A stretch of DNA of 64,000 nt from Stentor roeselii (lineage: Eukaryota > Ciliophora > Heterotrichea > Heterotrichida > Stentoridae), in the NCBI GenBank assembly GCA_006503475.1, contig RSEH01000023.1, positions 153,276 through 217,275 of the forward strand, read 5' to 3'. Position numbers and translations under genes: made by a program. Of this stretch, positions 28,031 through 36,592 are shown piece after piece. Below the pieces are notes generated by a model. The model worked only from the letters and a program-made list of their open reading frames with translations. It had not been told where the DNA came from and ran no database searches. Numbering within the stretch: position 1 is the stretch's first letter; each line of letters starts with the position of its first letter.

Positions 28031-28288
28031 CTATTTTTTGTTTTTTTTCTTTAGTTTCTTATCGATATCAGTAGACTCCTTCGAGTTCAAATAATCAAGC
28101 AATCTCTGTGAAGGTCTGGGCCCCAGCGAATAAACAGGTACACTTTTTTTCTGTTCAGACCTAACACTCAACAATTTAAAAATACTCGAAAATCTTTCAA
28201 CCCCATTCAAAACTTTCCCAGTCCCCAGCCCATCCGGCTTGCCATCAACACTAGTAACCGATCTTCTCACTCTGTCCATACCCCTCAT
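28031..28288 (-). CDS. Small basic hypothetical protein
   Basis: 85 aa from the first ATG (the frame runs eight codons further upstream but opens at TTG). Sequence is MRGMDRVRRSVTSVDGK..., with SLGPRPSQRLLDYLNS and a lysine tail (KKLKKKNKK). No family recognised. Divergent from the SHIPPO gene with 70 bp between starts. Confidence 0.5.
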   Translation of the reverse strand: MRGMDRVRRSVTSVDGKPDGLGTGKVLNGVERFSSIFKLLSVRSEQKKSVPVYSLGPRPSQRLLDYLNSKESTDIDKKLKKKNKK

Positions 28289-28358
28289 TATATCCTTGTA
28301 TCCATCACCCAAAATCCCAAAAGATCGATAAATCTAAAAACCTTCAATAATTATTCAA

Positions 28359-29819
28359 ATGTCAAGAAAAACCGAATTCTGGAAGTCTTCAACGCCAGAC
28401 AAGTTAGGTCCAGGGTGTTACACATCTTCAAACCCCGAGAAAATCAAGCAAAACAAGACCGCCTTTCTGATAAAATCAAAAAGACAACTATCAGCCCCAA
28501 GGCCTTACAATCGATTTACTCCAGGTCCCGGTGCATATGACCAGAGTAAAGACCGTCAATCTTCAATTTCTCACAATTCAAGTGGATTCGCTTCAAAGAC
28601 AAAGCGGGAACTATTCCAACCATTCTCAAATCCAGACACTCCAGGTCCAGGTTCATATGAAACGCGAGTATCTTCAGCGGCTTCTCAGAAGCGCCGTCCG
28701 AAATTTTCAGCTCTTTATCTCGACCCGAGTCCTGTTTCGATTCCTTCAAACGAGGTGAATTCTTTACAAATAGGCCAACCTTCACCAGTAGAGCCTCAAG
28801 TGCACCATGAAAGTGAAAGTAAAGGTACTGCCTTTGGGAAGTACAAAGCAGTCAGACAGGTCTTTGCACAGGCAAAACCTTACCCGGGTCCTGGAAGTTA
28901 TAATTTGGAGAAGCCGGTTCAAGGGAGTGAGTCTTGGATGTTTGTTTCAAGCACTGGAAGAGCTGAGTCCCCTGCTTTAATCGCAGGGTCCTCGGCGCAG
29001 GTGCCGGGGCCTGGGTACTACTCGATCACGCCGACTTCTGCGGGGCGAGCAGGGCTTTTTACTATAGCAGCGAAGGAACTGCCATTGACGAATAATCCGT
29101 ATCTTCCTATACAGGTAGGGACTTCGGAAGTTCCACCTGTCGGTAGTTATAAACTTGCTGAAGATATCAAAAAAGCGGAAAAATTGAAAGCGAAGTATGT
29201 CACTGGAGATATTCAAACTAAACGGGCACCTTTTAATACACAGGAAAAAAGGCAAATGCCTTGGCTGCCAAAGGAAAACTTCCCTGGGCCTGGGGATTAT
29301 TCAGTGCTTAAGATCAGGCCGAAGTCCACTGGGTTTAGATCAACCAGGCCAAGGTTTGAGTTATCGAAAAATGATGACTTGCCAGGTCCAGGTCATTACG
29401 ACTTTGGCCTAGTGGAAAAGGAAAAACAAGTAATAGTGAATAAAAGTCCTAGATTCGTGAAAGAAGATACAAAAACCCCAGAACCTTATCTAGGACACTC
29501 TGAATGGACTGCGAAAAGAACTCGAGCCCCTGACTTCGAAAAGTTCAACCCAGGGCTTTACTTTGACTCAGGGCAGTCCAGGTTCAGGTCAAAGGCTCAA
29601 AATGAGAACCTGGGTCCAGGGTGTTACGAAAAAGAACGTCCGTTCACCGTGAGTTCTTCAAAGGTCTCAACAACTGAAAGATTTCAAGCTTTTGGCAGTT
29701 TTCGACCTGGAACAGGAACCAGTCAGAAGTTAGGTCCAGGTTACTACAACCCTTCAATTTCACAGAAGAAGTCTTTTAACATGGGAAAAGAAATCAACTT
29801 GGAAAAGACTTGGCTCTAG
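28359..29819 (+). CDS. SHIPPO/STPG (sperm-tail PG-rich) repeat protein
   Basis: 486 aa with about ten PGPG.Y motifs: LGPGCYTSS, TPGPGAYDQ, TPGPGSYET, YPGPGSYNL, VPGPGYYSI, FPGPGDYSV, LPGPGHYDF, LGPGCYEKE, LGPGYYNPS, often preceded by a phenylalanine-rich strand. SHIPPO/ODF3 proteins bind the microtubule lumen or outer surface in cilia and in cortical microtubules. No signal peptide or membrane segment. The ATG follows TTATTCAA. Confidence 0.9.
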   Translation: MSRKTEFWKSSTPDKLGPGCYTSSNPEKIKQNKTAFLIKSKRQLSAPRPYNRFTPGPGAYDQSKDRQSSISHNSSGFASKTKRELFQPFSNPDTPGPGSYETRVSSAASQKRRPKFSALYLDPSPVSIPSNEVNSLQIGQPSPVEPQVHHESESKGTAFGKYKAVRQVFAQAKPYPGPGSYNLEKPVQGSESWMFVSSTGRAESPALIAGSSAQVPGPGYYSITPTSAGRAGLFTIAAKELPLTNNPYLPIQVGTSEVPPVGSYKLAEDIKKAEKLKAKYVTGDIQTKRAPFNTQEKRQMPWLPKENFPGPGDYSVLKIRPKSTGFRSTRPRFELSKNDDLPGPGHYDFGLVEKEKQVIVNKSPRFVKEDTKTPEPYLGHSEWTAKRTRAPDFEKFNPGLYFDSGQSRFRSKAQNENLGPGCYEKERPFTVSSSKVSTTERFQAFGSFRPGTGTSQKLGPGYYNPSISQKKSFNMGKEINLEKTWL

Positions 29820-29844
29820 ATGAAAATAATTTAAATGTAATGGT

Positions 29845-31437
29845 TTATTGCTTGGGAACTGGCCTTGGCAAAGGGATTTTGCTTGGTTTTTTCAGGATTT
29901 CTGTTAAAGTTGGACTGAGACTTAAGACTCTATCGATTTTACTTGTTTTTAACTGTTTTTGAAGTGCTTGAATTCTTTGATCTTTTACTTTCATCAAGTT
30001 TTTCATTAATTGCATGTCTTTTTGAGCCTTTTCGATCAGTCTTAGAACTTCGAAGTTCTCAAGACGGCCTTTTTCCAACATCGCTAAAGAACGATGGACT
30101 TGCTCGTGTTCAGTCTTCTTTCTGAGAAACATGCTTTGAAGACGCGCTGCCAGGCCGAGAACTGGCAAATCGTTGATATCGTCGAAACTCATCAAAAACA
30201 TCAGGAAAAAATGCCCGACTAGAGACATTTGAAGCTTTTTTGTTAAGTTGCTTTTATTGAAGTTTGGCCTACCCTTTGAAAGGTTCATCATTAGTTCTTC
30301 TAATAGGAATAAGGATGAGTTGATGCTGAAGGACTCGGAGAAACTTTGGTCGTCGTTGATTTCGCATAGGTCTAGAAGTTGAAGGACTGACGACTCTAGC
30401 TTGAATGTTACTAGTAAATGGTTTTTACCTTTGCTTAACCTGTGGAATGCTTCAGAGACCATCGCGAATGACTCGAAGCCCATTGTTACCGCTCTCCAAT
30501 CATGTGGAAAAAGATTAACAAGGTTATCCTTCACAACCTCAGTACATTGACATTCAGCTTTTTTCCCATCAAGCAAACTTGAAATCCTCTGAACAAGTGC
30601 CAAAACAAACGTTTGGCGATTTTTTCCAGAATTTAAAACAATACAGCAGTTATTTCTAGACTTTTTTCCAATTTCATTAATTTCTTGCAAATACTCTGAC
30701 TTTTTGACGACTCTATTAAACTCAATAATTTTTTTCAAAGACTTTTCCTTGACCACGACAGCATTTTCTCCAATATAAAGAACATCAGGAGAAATAACAA
30801 CTACTCGAAATTCAGGTTCTAAACTTATTTCTTTTATTTCACCATCAAAAAGAAACTCCTCTGCCTTGGAAGCAATGGCAATAGACCCAGCCTTTGAAAT
30901 CTGCATCAAACTTCTAGGAGAAACAGGAGGTTTCAAGAAAATCGGACTAGGACTTCGCGAAGGTCTTTGAATAGCCTGCTTGATTTCTTCACATTCCGAT
31001 TGAATCTTAACCAGACTTTCCTGACACTGCACAGAAGTATCATGAATACGCGAGTGAAGGTTTAATACGTAATTTTCCGTGTTGTTTAATTGACCTTCTA
31101 GTTCATTGTTGTAAAATTCTAAAGTTCTTATTGACTTTTCCCAGTTATCATTCATGGTTTCTAACTCATTTCTTAACTTTGAATGAGATTTCAAAGTAGA
31201 CTTCGCTGTTTCAAGTGAGTACTGCAGTGAAACTATTTGAGTCTCGGATTTTTGGTAGTCTTGTTTTAAAGAATTCAGCTCGTCTTGAATTGATTTGTTT
31301 TTCGCATCGGCTTCTTTGATTTGGTCTGAAATTGAAGAGATTTCGTTTAAAAGCTCTTCTTGGTATGACCCTGTCGCTTCTTTTAGAGAAAGGATTTCGT
31401 TTTGAAGTTCTTGGATCTTGTCTTGAATTTCTTCCAT
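29845..31437 (-). CDS. Kinesin-14-like protein with degenerate (non-catalytic) motor domain
   Basis: 530 aa from the first ATG (an upstream extension opens at TTG). Residues 1-160 are coiled coil and 175-450 keep the outline of a kinesin motor placed C-terminally, as in kinesin-14. CIVLNSGKNRQTFVL aligns with IFAYGQTGSGKTYTM (P-loop lost, its Lys replaced by Gln). LLDLCEIN aligns with LVDLAGSE (switch II lost). INSSLFLLEELMMNL and KSNLTKKLQMSL align with INRSLSELTNVILAL and NSKLTHLLMPSL. The NxxSSRSH switch I is not visible. A C-terminal coil follows. Fungal Vik1/Cik1 are catalytically dead partners of the motor Kar3, so a similar heterodimeric role is inferred. Confidence 0.7.
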   Translation of the reverse strand: MEEIQDKIQELQNEILSLKEATGSYQEELLNEISSISDQIKEADAKNKSIQDELNSLKQDYQKSETQIVSLQYSLETAKSTLKSHSKLRNELETMNDNWEKSIRTLEFYNNELEGQLNNTENYVLNLHSRIHDTSVQCQESLVKIQSECEEIKQAIQRPSRSPSPIFLKPPVSPRSLMQISKAGSIAIASKAEEFLFDGEIKEISLEPEFRVVVISPDVLYIGENAVVVKEKSLKKIIEFNRVVKKSEYLQEINEIGKKSRNNCCIVLNSGKNRQTFVLALVQRISSLLDGKKAECQCTEVVKDNLVNLFPHDWRAVTMGFESFAMVSEAFHRLSKGKNHLLVTFKLESSVLQLLDLCEINDDQSFSESFSINSSLFLLEELMMNLSKGRPNFNKSNLTKKLQMSLVGHFFLMFLMSFDDINDLPVLGLAARLQSMFLRKKTEHEQVHRSLAMLEKGRLENFEVLRLIEKAQKDMQLMKNLMKVKDQRIQALQKQLKTSKIDRVLSLSPTLTEILKKPSKIPLPRPVPKQ

Positions 31438-31491
31438 CTTTCGATGAGATTTTTCATATAAAGTACTCAAACTTGTCTATTCTTATAATTA

Positions 31492-32526
31492 ATGATCGAC
31501 GTCAGGGTTGGCTGGAGATATCGACTGGGAAGGAAAATTGGAACTGGAGCTTTTGGAGATATTTTTCATGGGATTAACATTCAGAATAATGAGGAAGTTG
31601 CAATTAAACTTGAAAAAGCTAATAAAAAAACAAGCCAGTTGCAGTATGAAAGTAAAATATTGAAATCTTTGCAAGGTAGTCAGGGAATACCTATTATTTA
31701 CTGGTATGGGTGTGAAGGGTGTTATAATGCTATGGTCATGGAATTACTCGGGCCAAATCTTGAAGAACTTCTTCAATTCAGCGGACAGAGATTTTCTCTT
31801 AAAACTGTTTTATTAGTCGCTGATCAACTAATCTCAAGAATCGAATCCCTGCACTCAAAAAATCTCATTCATCGAGACATGAAGCCTGAAAACTTCTTAG
31901 TAGGACTGGGTAAAAAGGCAAGTATAGTTCACATGATTGATTTTGGACTGGCAAAGCAGTATAGGGACCCTAAGACTCACAAACACATTCCTTTTATTGA
32001 ATCTAAAAGTTTAGTGGGTACTTCAAGGTACGCGTCTTTGAATAATCATCTTGGAAATGAACTTTCTAGAAGAGATGACTTGGAAAGCTTGGCTTATGCT
32101 TTGATTTATTTGATGCTTGGATGTCTTCCTTGGCAGGGAAAAAGCTACTCGAATAAGGAGGAGAAGTCTAAGGTTACTAGGGACTTGAAGTTTAATACTC
32201 CTATTGAACAGATCTGTGCTGGGACTCCTCCAGAGTTTGCGATCTTTTTGAATTATTGTAGAAATCTGAAGTTTGATGAACGGCCTGACTATCCATTCCT
32301 GAAAAAACTATTCAAAGACTTATTCTTAAAGTCCCTCTTTGAATACGATTACATTTTCGACTGGACAATCCTCAACTACGTCCGTCCAATGAATCTAAAA
32401 AGATTTTACATGTCAAGAAGAAGTATCAGCAAAGAAGAAGAAGAAAAACTAAGCGAAAGCCAGTCATCAACAGAGAAAAACAAAGAATCCGACACAAAAA
32501 CCGAGAAAAAATGCCAAATCTTTTAA
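31492..32526 (+). CDS. Casein kinase 1 with C-terminal CaaX box
   Basis: 344 aa. Motifs: [12 protein letters not shown] (P-loop), VAIKLE (catalytic Lys), [23 protein letters not shown] (HRD), [12 protein letters not shown] (DFG), [11 protein letters not shown] (CK1 substitute for the APE region), [11 protein letters not shown]. All catalytic residues are present. A Ser/Glu/Lys-rich tail ends KKCQIF, a candidate CaaX prenylation signal (Phe at X). Membrane CK1s are usually palmitoylated (CK1-gamma, yeast Yck), so a CaaX tail is unusual. Divergent from the pseudo-kinesin (54 bp) and convergent with COMMD (3 bp). Confidence 0.93.
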   Translation: MIDVRVGWRYRLGRKIGTGAFGDIFHGINIQNNEEVAIKLEKANKKTSQLQYESKILKSLQGSQGIPIIYWYGCEGCYNAMVMELLGPNLEELLQFSGQRFSLKTVLLVADQLISRIESLHSKNLIHRDMKPENFLVGLGKKASIVHMIDFGLAKQYRDPKTHKHIPFIESKSLVGTSRYASLNNHLGNELSRRDDLESLAYALIYLMLGCLPWQGKSYSNKEEKSKVTRDLKFNTPIEQICAGTPPEFAIFLNYCRNLKFDERPDYPFLKKLFKDLFLKSLFEYDYIFDWTILNYVRPMNLKRFYMSRRSISKEEEEKLSESQSSTEKNKESDTKTEKKCQIF

Positions 32527-32529
32527 TCT

Positions 32530-33036
32530 CTAAGACTTTAAATTTCTTATAAAAGCGAAATGTTCCATGGTGAAAATATCCTTTAAAATAGAAGCCGTCT
32601 GTCTTCGAAACTCCTGAAACTGTGCAACCGTCATATGAAAAGTAATTTCCTCATTATCCCTCACCATCTTCACTTGAATTTCCGGTTTCAACACCCTCGA
32701 CAACGAGTTAGTTGACAATGCGACGTCAATTCTCCAAGTCATTTCTTTAAGTCTTTCTTTATTTTTCCTTCTTTCATATTCATTGTCGAAAGTCTTCAAT
32801 TTTTCTAAGACAGTCGACTTTAAACCTGCAGGCCATCCGTCTTCTTCGATTTCTTTTGAGTACTCTGAGAAGTGCTTTCCACTTTTAGAACGAATGTACT
32901 CTACACTTGAACTGAACGCGCCTCGGTAGGACAGAGGAACGCGACTCAGGACTTCGTAGCTGCCTTGGATGTAAGAGTTGGCCAAGTCGAATAAAGATGA
33001 CAGGTGGTCTGGCTGAAGAGACTTTAAAGAGTCCAT
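32530..33036 (-). CDS. COMM-domain (COMMD) protein
   Basis: 168 aa. The helical N-terminal domain is followed by a COMM domain at about 95-165: EMTWRIDVALSTNSLSRVL, PEIQVKMVRDNEEITFHMTV, then QFQEFRRQTASILKDI. The W-R-x-D-V...S signature is diagnostic. COMMD proteins assemble with CCDC22/CCDC93 in the Commander complex, which recycles endosomal cargo; the PX protein at 9249 and this gene both point to endosomal trafficking. Which COMMD paralogue it is cannot be said. Confidence 0.85.
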   Translation of the reverse strand: MDSLKSLQPDHLSSLFDLANSYIQGSYEVLSRVPLSYRGAFSSSVEYIRSKSGKHFSEYSKEIEEDGWPAGLKSTVLEKLKTFDNEYERRKNKERLKEMTWRIDVALSTNSLSRVLKPEIQVKMVRDNEEITFHMTVAQFQEFRRQTASILKDIFTMEHFAFIRNLKS

Positions 33037-33245
33037 TTTGATTATTAAAGGATTGGATATTCAACTGGGGTGGGTTAGGGTTTTTGAATGGGTATCAAGG
33101 ATGAAGTGATTTGGAATTTTTGGTTTGGTTGATGAATGCATGGAGAATTGTTGTTTTTGAGGATTTGATTGGATTTTAAGGTATTTTAAAAGGATTGGTT
33201 TGAGAGAGTTGAGAAAGTTAGAAAAAATAACAGGAATTGTAATTA

Positions 33246-33920
33246 ATGTGTCTATTCACAAACCCATCTGAATTATGTAACCATCCAGAATGTCAAAGAT
33301 TCATTTATAGCAGTGCTACACTTCCTATCAACAATACAAACCTTATAGGAAACTTGAATCTTTTGATACAGCAACAGTCTTTGGCTCTATCTGAACTGAT
33401 ATCTCAAAACGCTTTGCTTAACAATAAGCTTGACTGCCTTCAAAACTCGATGAAAGGTTCTCAGAAGGTTACTCAGCAAGACTCGACATTGAACAATGAT
33501 GATATTTTTAGAATTATCTCTTCAGATCGAGTTTTTCACTTTTTCATTCATTTAGTGTCTGAATTCCCTTCAGTTATTTTTAAAGAAAGAGGCTTTCCTC
33601 TTCATATCAATATTGTTGATACCTCTGGATGCAAAGTTGAGATACTAGCAAATCTTTCCTTATCAGTTTCGCTCTTCACAATGGAAAATCCTCCGAAGGC
33701 GCTGAAAAACAACATTTCAGGGAAAAAAATCATTCGAGGAACAATTGAAGCAGTTGTTGAAAATGGAGAAGCACTTTTCACTAATGTGGTGATAAATGAG
33801 GTAACTTCTCATTACCCAAACAACAAGTTTTGCTTTGTGGTGATGTGTAATAATTCTCAAGAAGTCAAGCCATTAGTCATCAGTGGAATTACTGTTAGAG
33901 CCAGAAAGCATAAACAATAA
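33246..33920 (+). CDS. Hypothetical protein with N-terminal Cys/His cluster and Ig-like beta-sandwich domain
   Basis: 224 aa. The start MCLFTNPSELCNHPEC is a small Cys/His cluster, followed by a short coiled coil (about 30-70). Residues 100-220 show alternating strands: FPLHINIVDTSGCKVEIL, LSVSLFTMENPPKAL, IIRGTIEAVVENGEALFTNV, then a VTSHYPNNKFCFVVMC strand and a basic ITVRARKHKQ end. The pattern resembles beta-sandwich domains of DNA-binding or calmodulin-binding regulators, but I cannot assign a family. The nuclear-looking basic tail is the only localisation hint. Confidence 0.55.
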   Translation: MCLFTNPSELCNHPECQRFIYSSATLPINNTNLIGNLNLLIQQQSLALSELISQNALLNNKLDCLQNSMKGSQKVTQQDSTLNNDDIFRIISSDRVFHFFIHLVSEFPSVIFKERGFPLHINIVDTSGCKVEILANLSLSVSLFTMENPPKALKNNISGKKIIRGTIEAVVENGEALFTNVVINEVTSHYPNNKFCFVVMCNNSQEVKPLVISGITVRARKHKQ

Positions 33921-34001
33921 GATAGTTAAAAATGACTTGAAAACCTGCTGTTTGATAACTAGACCAACACCTTATATTAATTTCTTCATTATATACAACT
34001 C

Positions 34002-35118
34002 ATGAAAGGATTTAAAACAAGGACAGTTCGACCCGGATCAGCCCGTCCAAAAACAAGCCAAGTTCCAGGTGTGACCGAAGCCACTCACCCAGACCTAAAT
34101 GCTTTATTCCTTGAAAGTAAGCTAAAAGATGTAAATTTTACTTCAGATCGAACTCGAAAAGTCCCGTTCCAAGTTACTCCTCCACATTGAGGCAAAGCGA
34201 AGTCTCGACGAAAAATCAATTTTAAACAAGAAATACGAAGAAACTTTAAATTCACTGAACGAGGCTCATCATTCCCGAATGAAAGCTTTGACAAACCAAC
34301 ATCATCTTGCGACTGAGACCCTTATCGACCAGTTCAACCAGGAAGTCCTGATGTTGAAATCATGTCAAAAGGCAGGAATCGACAGACTAGTCTTGGACCA
34401 CAGGGCAGAAATTGAAAGATATGAAGAAATGATTTCAAACTTAAAAGCTGAAAACGACAGAAAAATCGAAAAAAAAAATCGAGAACATGAAAAAAAAATC
34501 AGAGAAATTCATGAAAATTTTAAAAAAATAGTTGAAAGTGAAAAATCAGTATTAAGAGAAAATTTCGAGAAAGAAAAACAGGATCTTTTAAATAATGCTG
34601 GAAAGGAAAGAGACTCACAAATTAAAATAGTCATTTCTAAGGTTTACGAAGAAAGTCGAAAAGAATGGAAAAACCAGGAAAATAAACTTTTAGATGAAAT
34701 CAGAAGTTTGAGGTTTCAGCTTGAAAGTCAGAAACTTAAAGTAAAAGCTCAAGAAGACCTCGTCAGACACAGCAAGGAAAACTTTTTTCAATCACAAGTC
34801 CTAGATTTCAACGAGAAAGTCCCTGACTGGAGTCTAGAAAACATTCAAAACCTTTCAATTTTCGCTGAAAAAAAGGTAAACAACAAAGAAGTACAAACAA
34901 TTCCATCAACCTTCAAAGACTCATCAAGCCAAACCTCATCCGAAACTCCTTCATCCCCAAACCCCGACCCTTGCCCCTGTGAGTCTTTATTACTTCCAAG
35001 AGTAGAAAGCTGTATAAATTCAAAGAACCTCGAAATATCCCGCTGCAAGTCTTTAATAACTTCTCTCCAAATTCAAAACAAAGACCTATCATCCCTGCTA
35101 AAAAGTCTTAACACCTAA
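34002..35118 (+). CDS. Coiled-coil protein (spliced, one 16-nt intron)
   Basis: Two frames join into 366 aa when the 16-nt intron 34131-34146 is removed. The junction reads ...LESKLKD|IELEKSRSKLLLH, a continuous coiled coil. The first exon is Arg/Pro/Thr-rich (RTVRPGSARPKTS). The middle 200 residues are coiled coil. The C-terminus has a Ser/Pro-rich patch with CPCESLLLP and a final helix. No named family. Without splicing the first frame would stop after 62 codons. Confidence 0.75.
34131..34146 (+). other. 16-nt spliceosomal intron
   Basis: GTAAATTTTACTTCAG. It begins GTA, ends CAG, has A at position 10 and lies after codon 43 (phase 0). Because 16 is not a multiple of 3, retention shifts frame and leads to an early TGA. 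Removal restores coiled-coil continuity. Confidence 0.88.
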
Positions 35119-35209
35119 TTTTCTCAACCTTAATAATTAGCTAAAAATGACGCATGTTACTGCTCTAAGAAAAAACCCATGGCGGAACTTTTGAATTAAT
35201 TAAAAGAGT

Positions 35210-36508
35210 ATGCATCGCAACTTCTTTAGACTCCCAAGTCCCAACCGACGAGCACCTGACCAGTTTTCCCTTCCAAAAGAAAACCTTGAAGAACACCCTA
35301 TCATTTACAACAAGACATCCACGAAAGGCTGTCTTATTGAGAGTTCAAATGTTGATCGGAACTGTTTGAAACAAAACAACTTCGAATGTGATGAAAATAT
35401 TCATGAAATCAATAATGACTGTTGGAAATGTGATGGGAAAGAATATTTTGTTAGTCTTGAAAGCAATCTTAAGGAATATTTTCCTGAATTTGATTACTTT
35501 GAAAGAACCCAGCCCTTCGTTACACCCTACATGAGAGCGATTCTTTTAGACTGGATGATGGAGGTCTGCTCGGAGTTCATGTTGAAAAGAGAGACTTTCC
35601 ATATGGCTGTTAATCATTTGGACCGGTTTTTAATGTCTTATGGGCCTGTTCAGAAGAATGAGTTTCAACTGGTTGGCTTGGTTTCCATGTACATCGCATC
35701 AAAAATAGAAGAGATTTTTCCTCCAAAGCTTGAAGACTGGGTGAAGTCCGCAGATGAAGGGTATTCCCAGAAGGCGATAAAGTCGATGGAAGTTTTCATG
35801 CTTCGGCATATAAGATGGACTGTTCTTCCTCCGACACCTTTTAACTACCTCAACTGGCTTATGTCTCAATGGGACAGTTTCATTCAGTACCACTTCAGTT
35901 GTGTTCCTTATAATAACTGCAGCGACTTCAAAAATCTGTCGTCAAGTGAAAAAGCTGTTCAACAAAAACAATATGAAAAAAGGATGATTTTGTTTAAAGC
36001 ACCTAATCAACTGGCTTACAAGCGATATCGAGAAACGCTTCAGATACTTGATGCAAGTACTCTTGAACTACACAATCTTAAACCGAAGTTTATAGCAGCT
36101 GGACTTCTTTATTTAATGATTTGCAAGTATTTTTTTGAGTCCAACTATGAACTGCTTTATTATAATGGACCTGAAAGCGAAGGTCGATATAAAAATGTGA
36201 AAAATTCGTTTGTGGATGATAATGGAACTCAGATCAGTGGAGAGTTTAATATTGAAAGCTCGTCTTTTGTACATGAGTTGTTTGCGAGCTTTGTTTTAGA
36301 GTGCTTTGAAGTTGTTTCGATTGAAGAAATTTATGAAACTGTCAGGGTTTTTCATGAAATTATTGATATTGAAATTGATTTTGCGTTACCTATTGTTTGC
36401 AAGGCAAAGACTAAGGTTAATTTGGAAAGACATTATGGAGAATTTCTGACGTTTCAGACTCATACTAGTAAAAATTTGGAATTCGCGAGTAAGAGGTTGA
36501 GGAAGTAA
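35210..36508 (+). CDS. Cyclin, E-like
   Basis: 432 aa. The N-terminal cyclin fold spans about 95-230: YFPEFDYFERTQPFVTPYM, MRAILLDWMMEVCSEFMLKR, ETFHMAVNHLDRFLMS, GLVSMYIASKIEEIFPPKLEDW, then MLRHIRWTVLPPTPFNYLNW. The MRAILLDWmmEVCxxxxLkRETFhmA box is closest to cyclin E/A. A longer variable C-terminal fold follows. Cyclins activate CDKs, in this class usually at S-phase entry. Class is judged by motif only. A 15-codon upstream frame (35147-35194) lies in front of the start. Confidence 0.88.
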   Translation: MHRNFFRLPSPNRRAPDQFSLPKENLEEHPIIYNKTSTKGCLIESSNVDRNCLKQNNFECDENIHEINNDCWKCDGKEYFVSLESNLKEYFPEFDYFERTQPFVTPYMRAILLDWMMEVCSEFMLKRETFHMAVNHLDRFLMSYGPVQKNEFQLVGLVSMYIASKIEEIFPPKLEDWVKSADEGYSQKAIKSMEVFMLRHIRWTVLPPTPFNYLNWLMSQWDSFIQYHFSCVPYNNCSDFKNLSSSEKAVQQKQYEKRMILFKAPNQLAYKRYRETLQILDASTLELHNLKPKFIAAGLLYLMICKYFFESNYELLYYNGPESEGRYKNVKNSFVDDNGTQISGEFNIESSSFVHELFASFVLECFEVVSIEEIYETVRVFHEIIDIEIDFALPIVCKAKTKVNLERHYGEFLTFQTHTSKNLEFASKRLRK

Positions 36509-36592
36509 GGTATTTTAATTTAATCTTTGGAAATTAGTTCCTTAGTAAACTCAATAAAACAATATACCATGTCAACTACTAACTATACTAAG

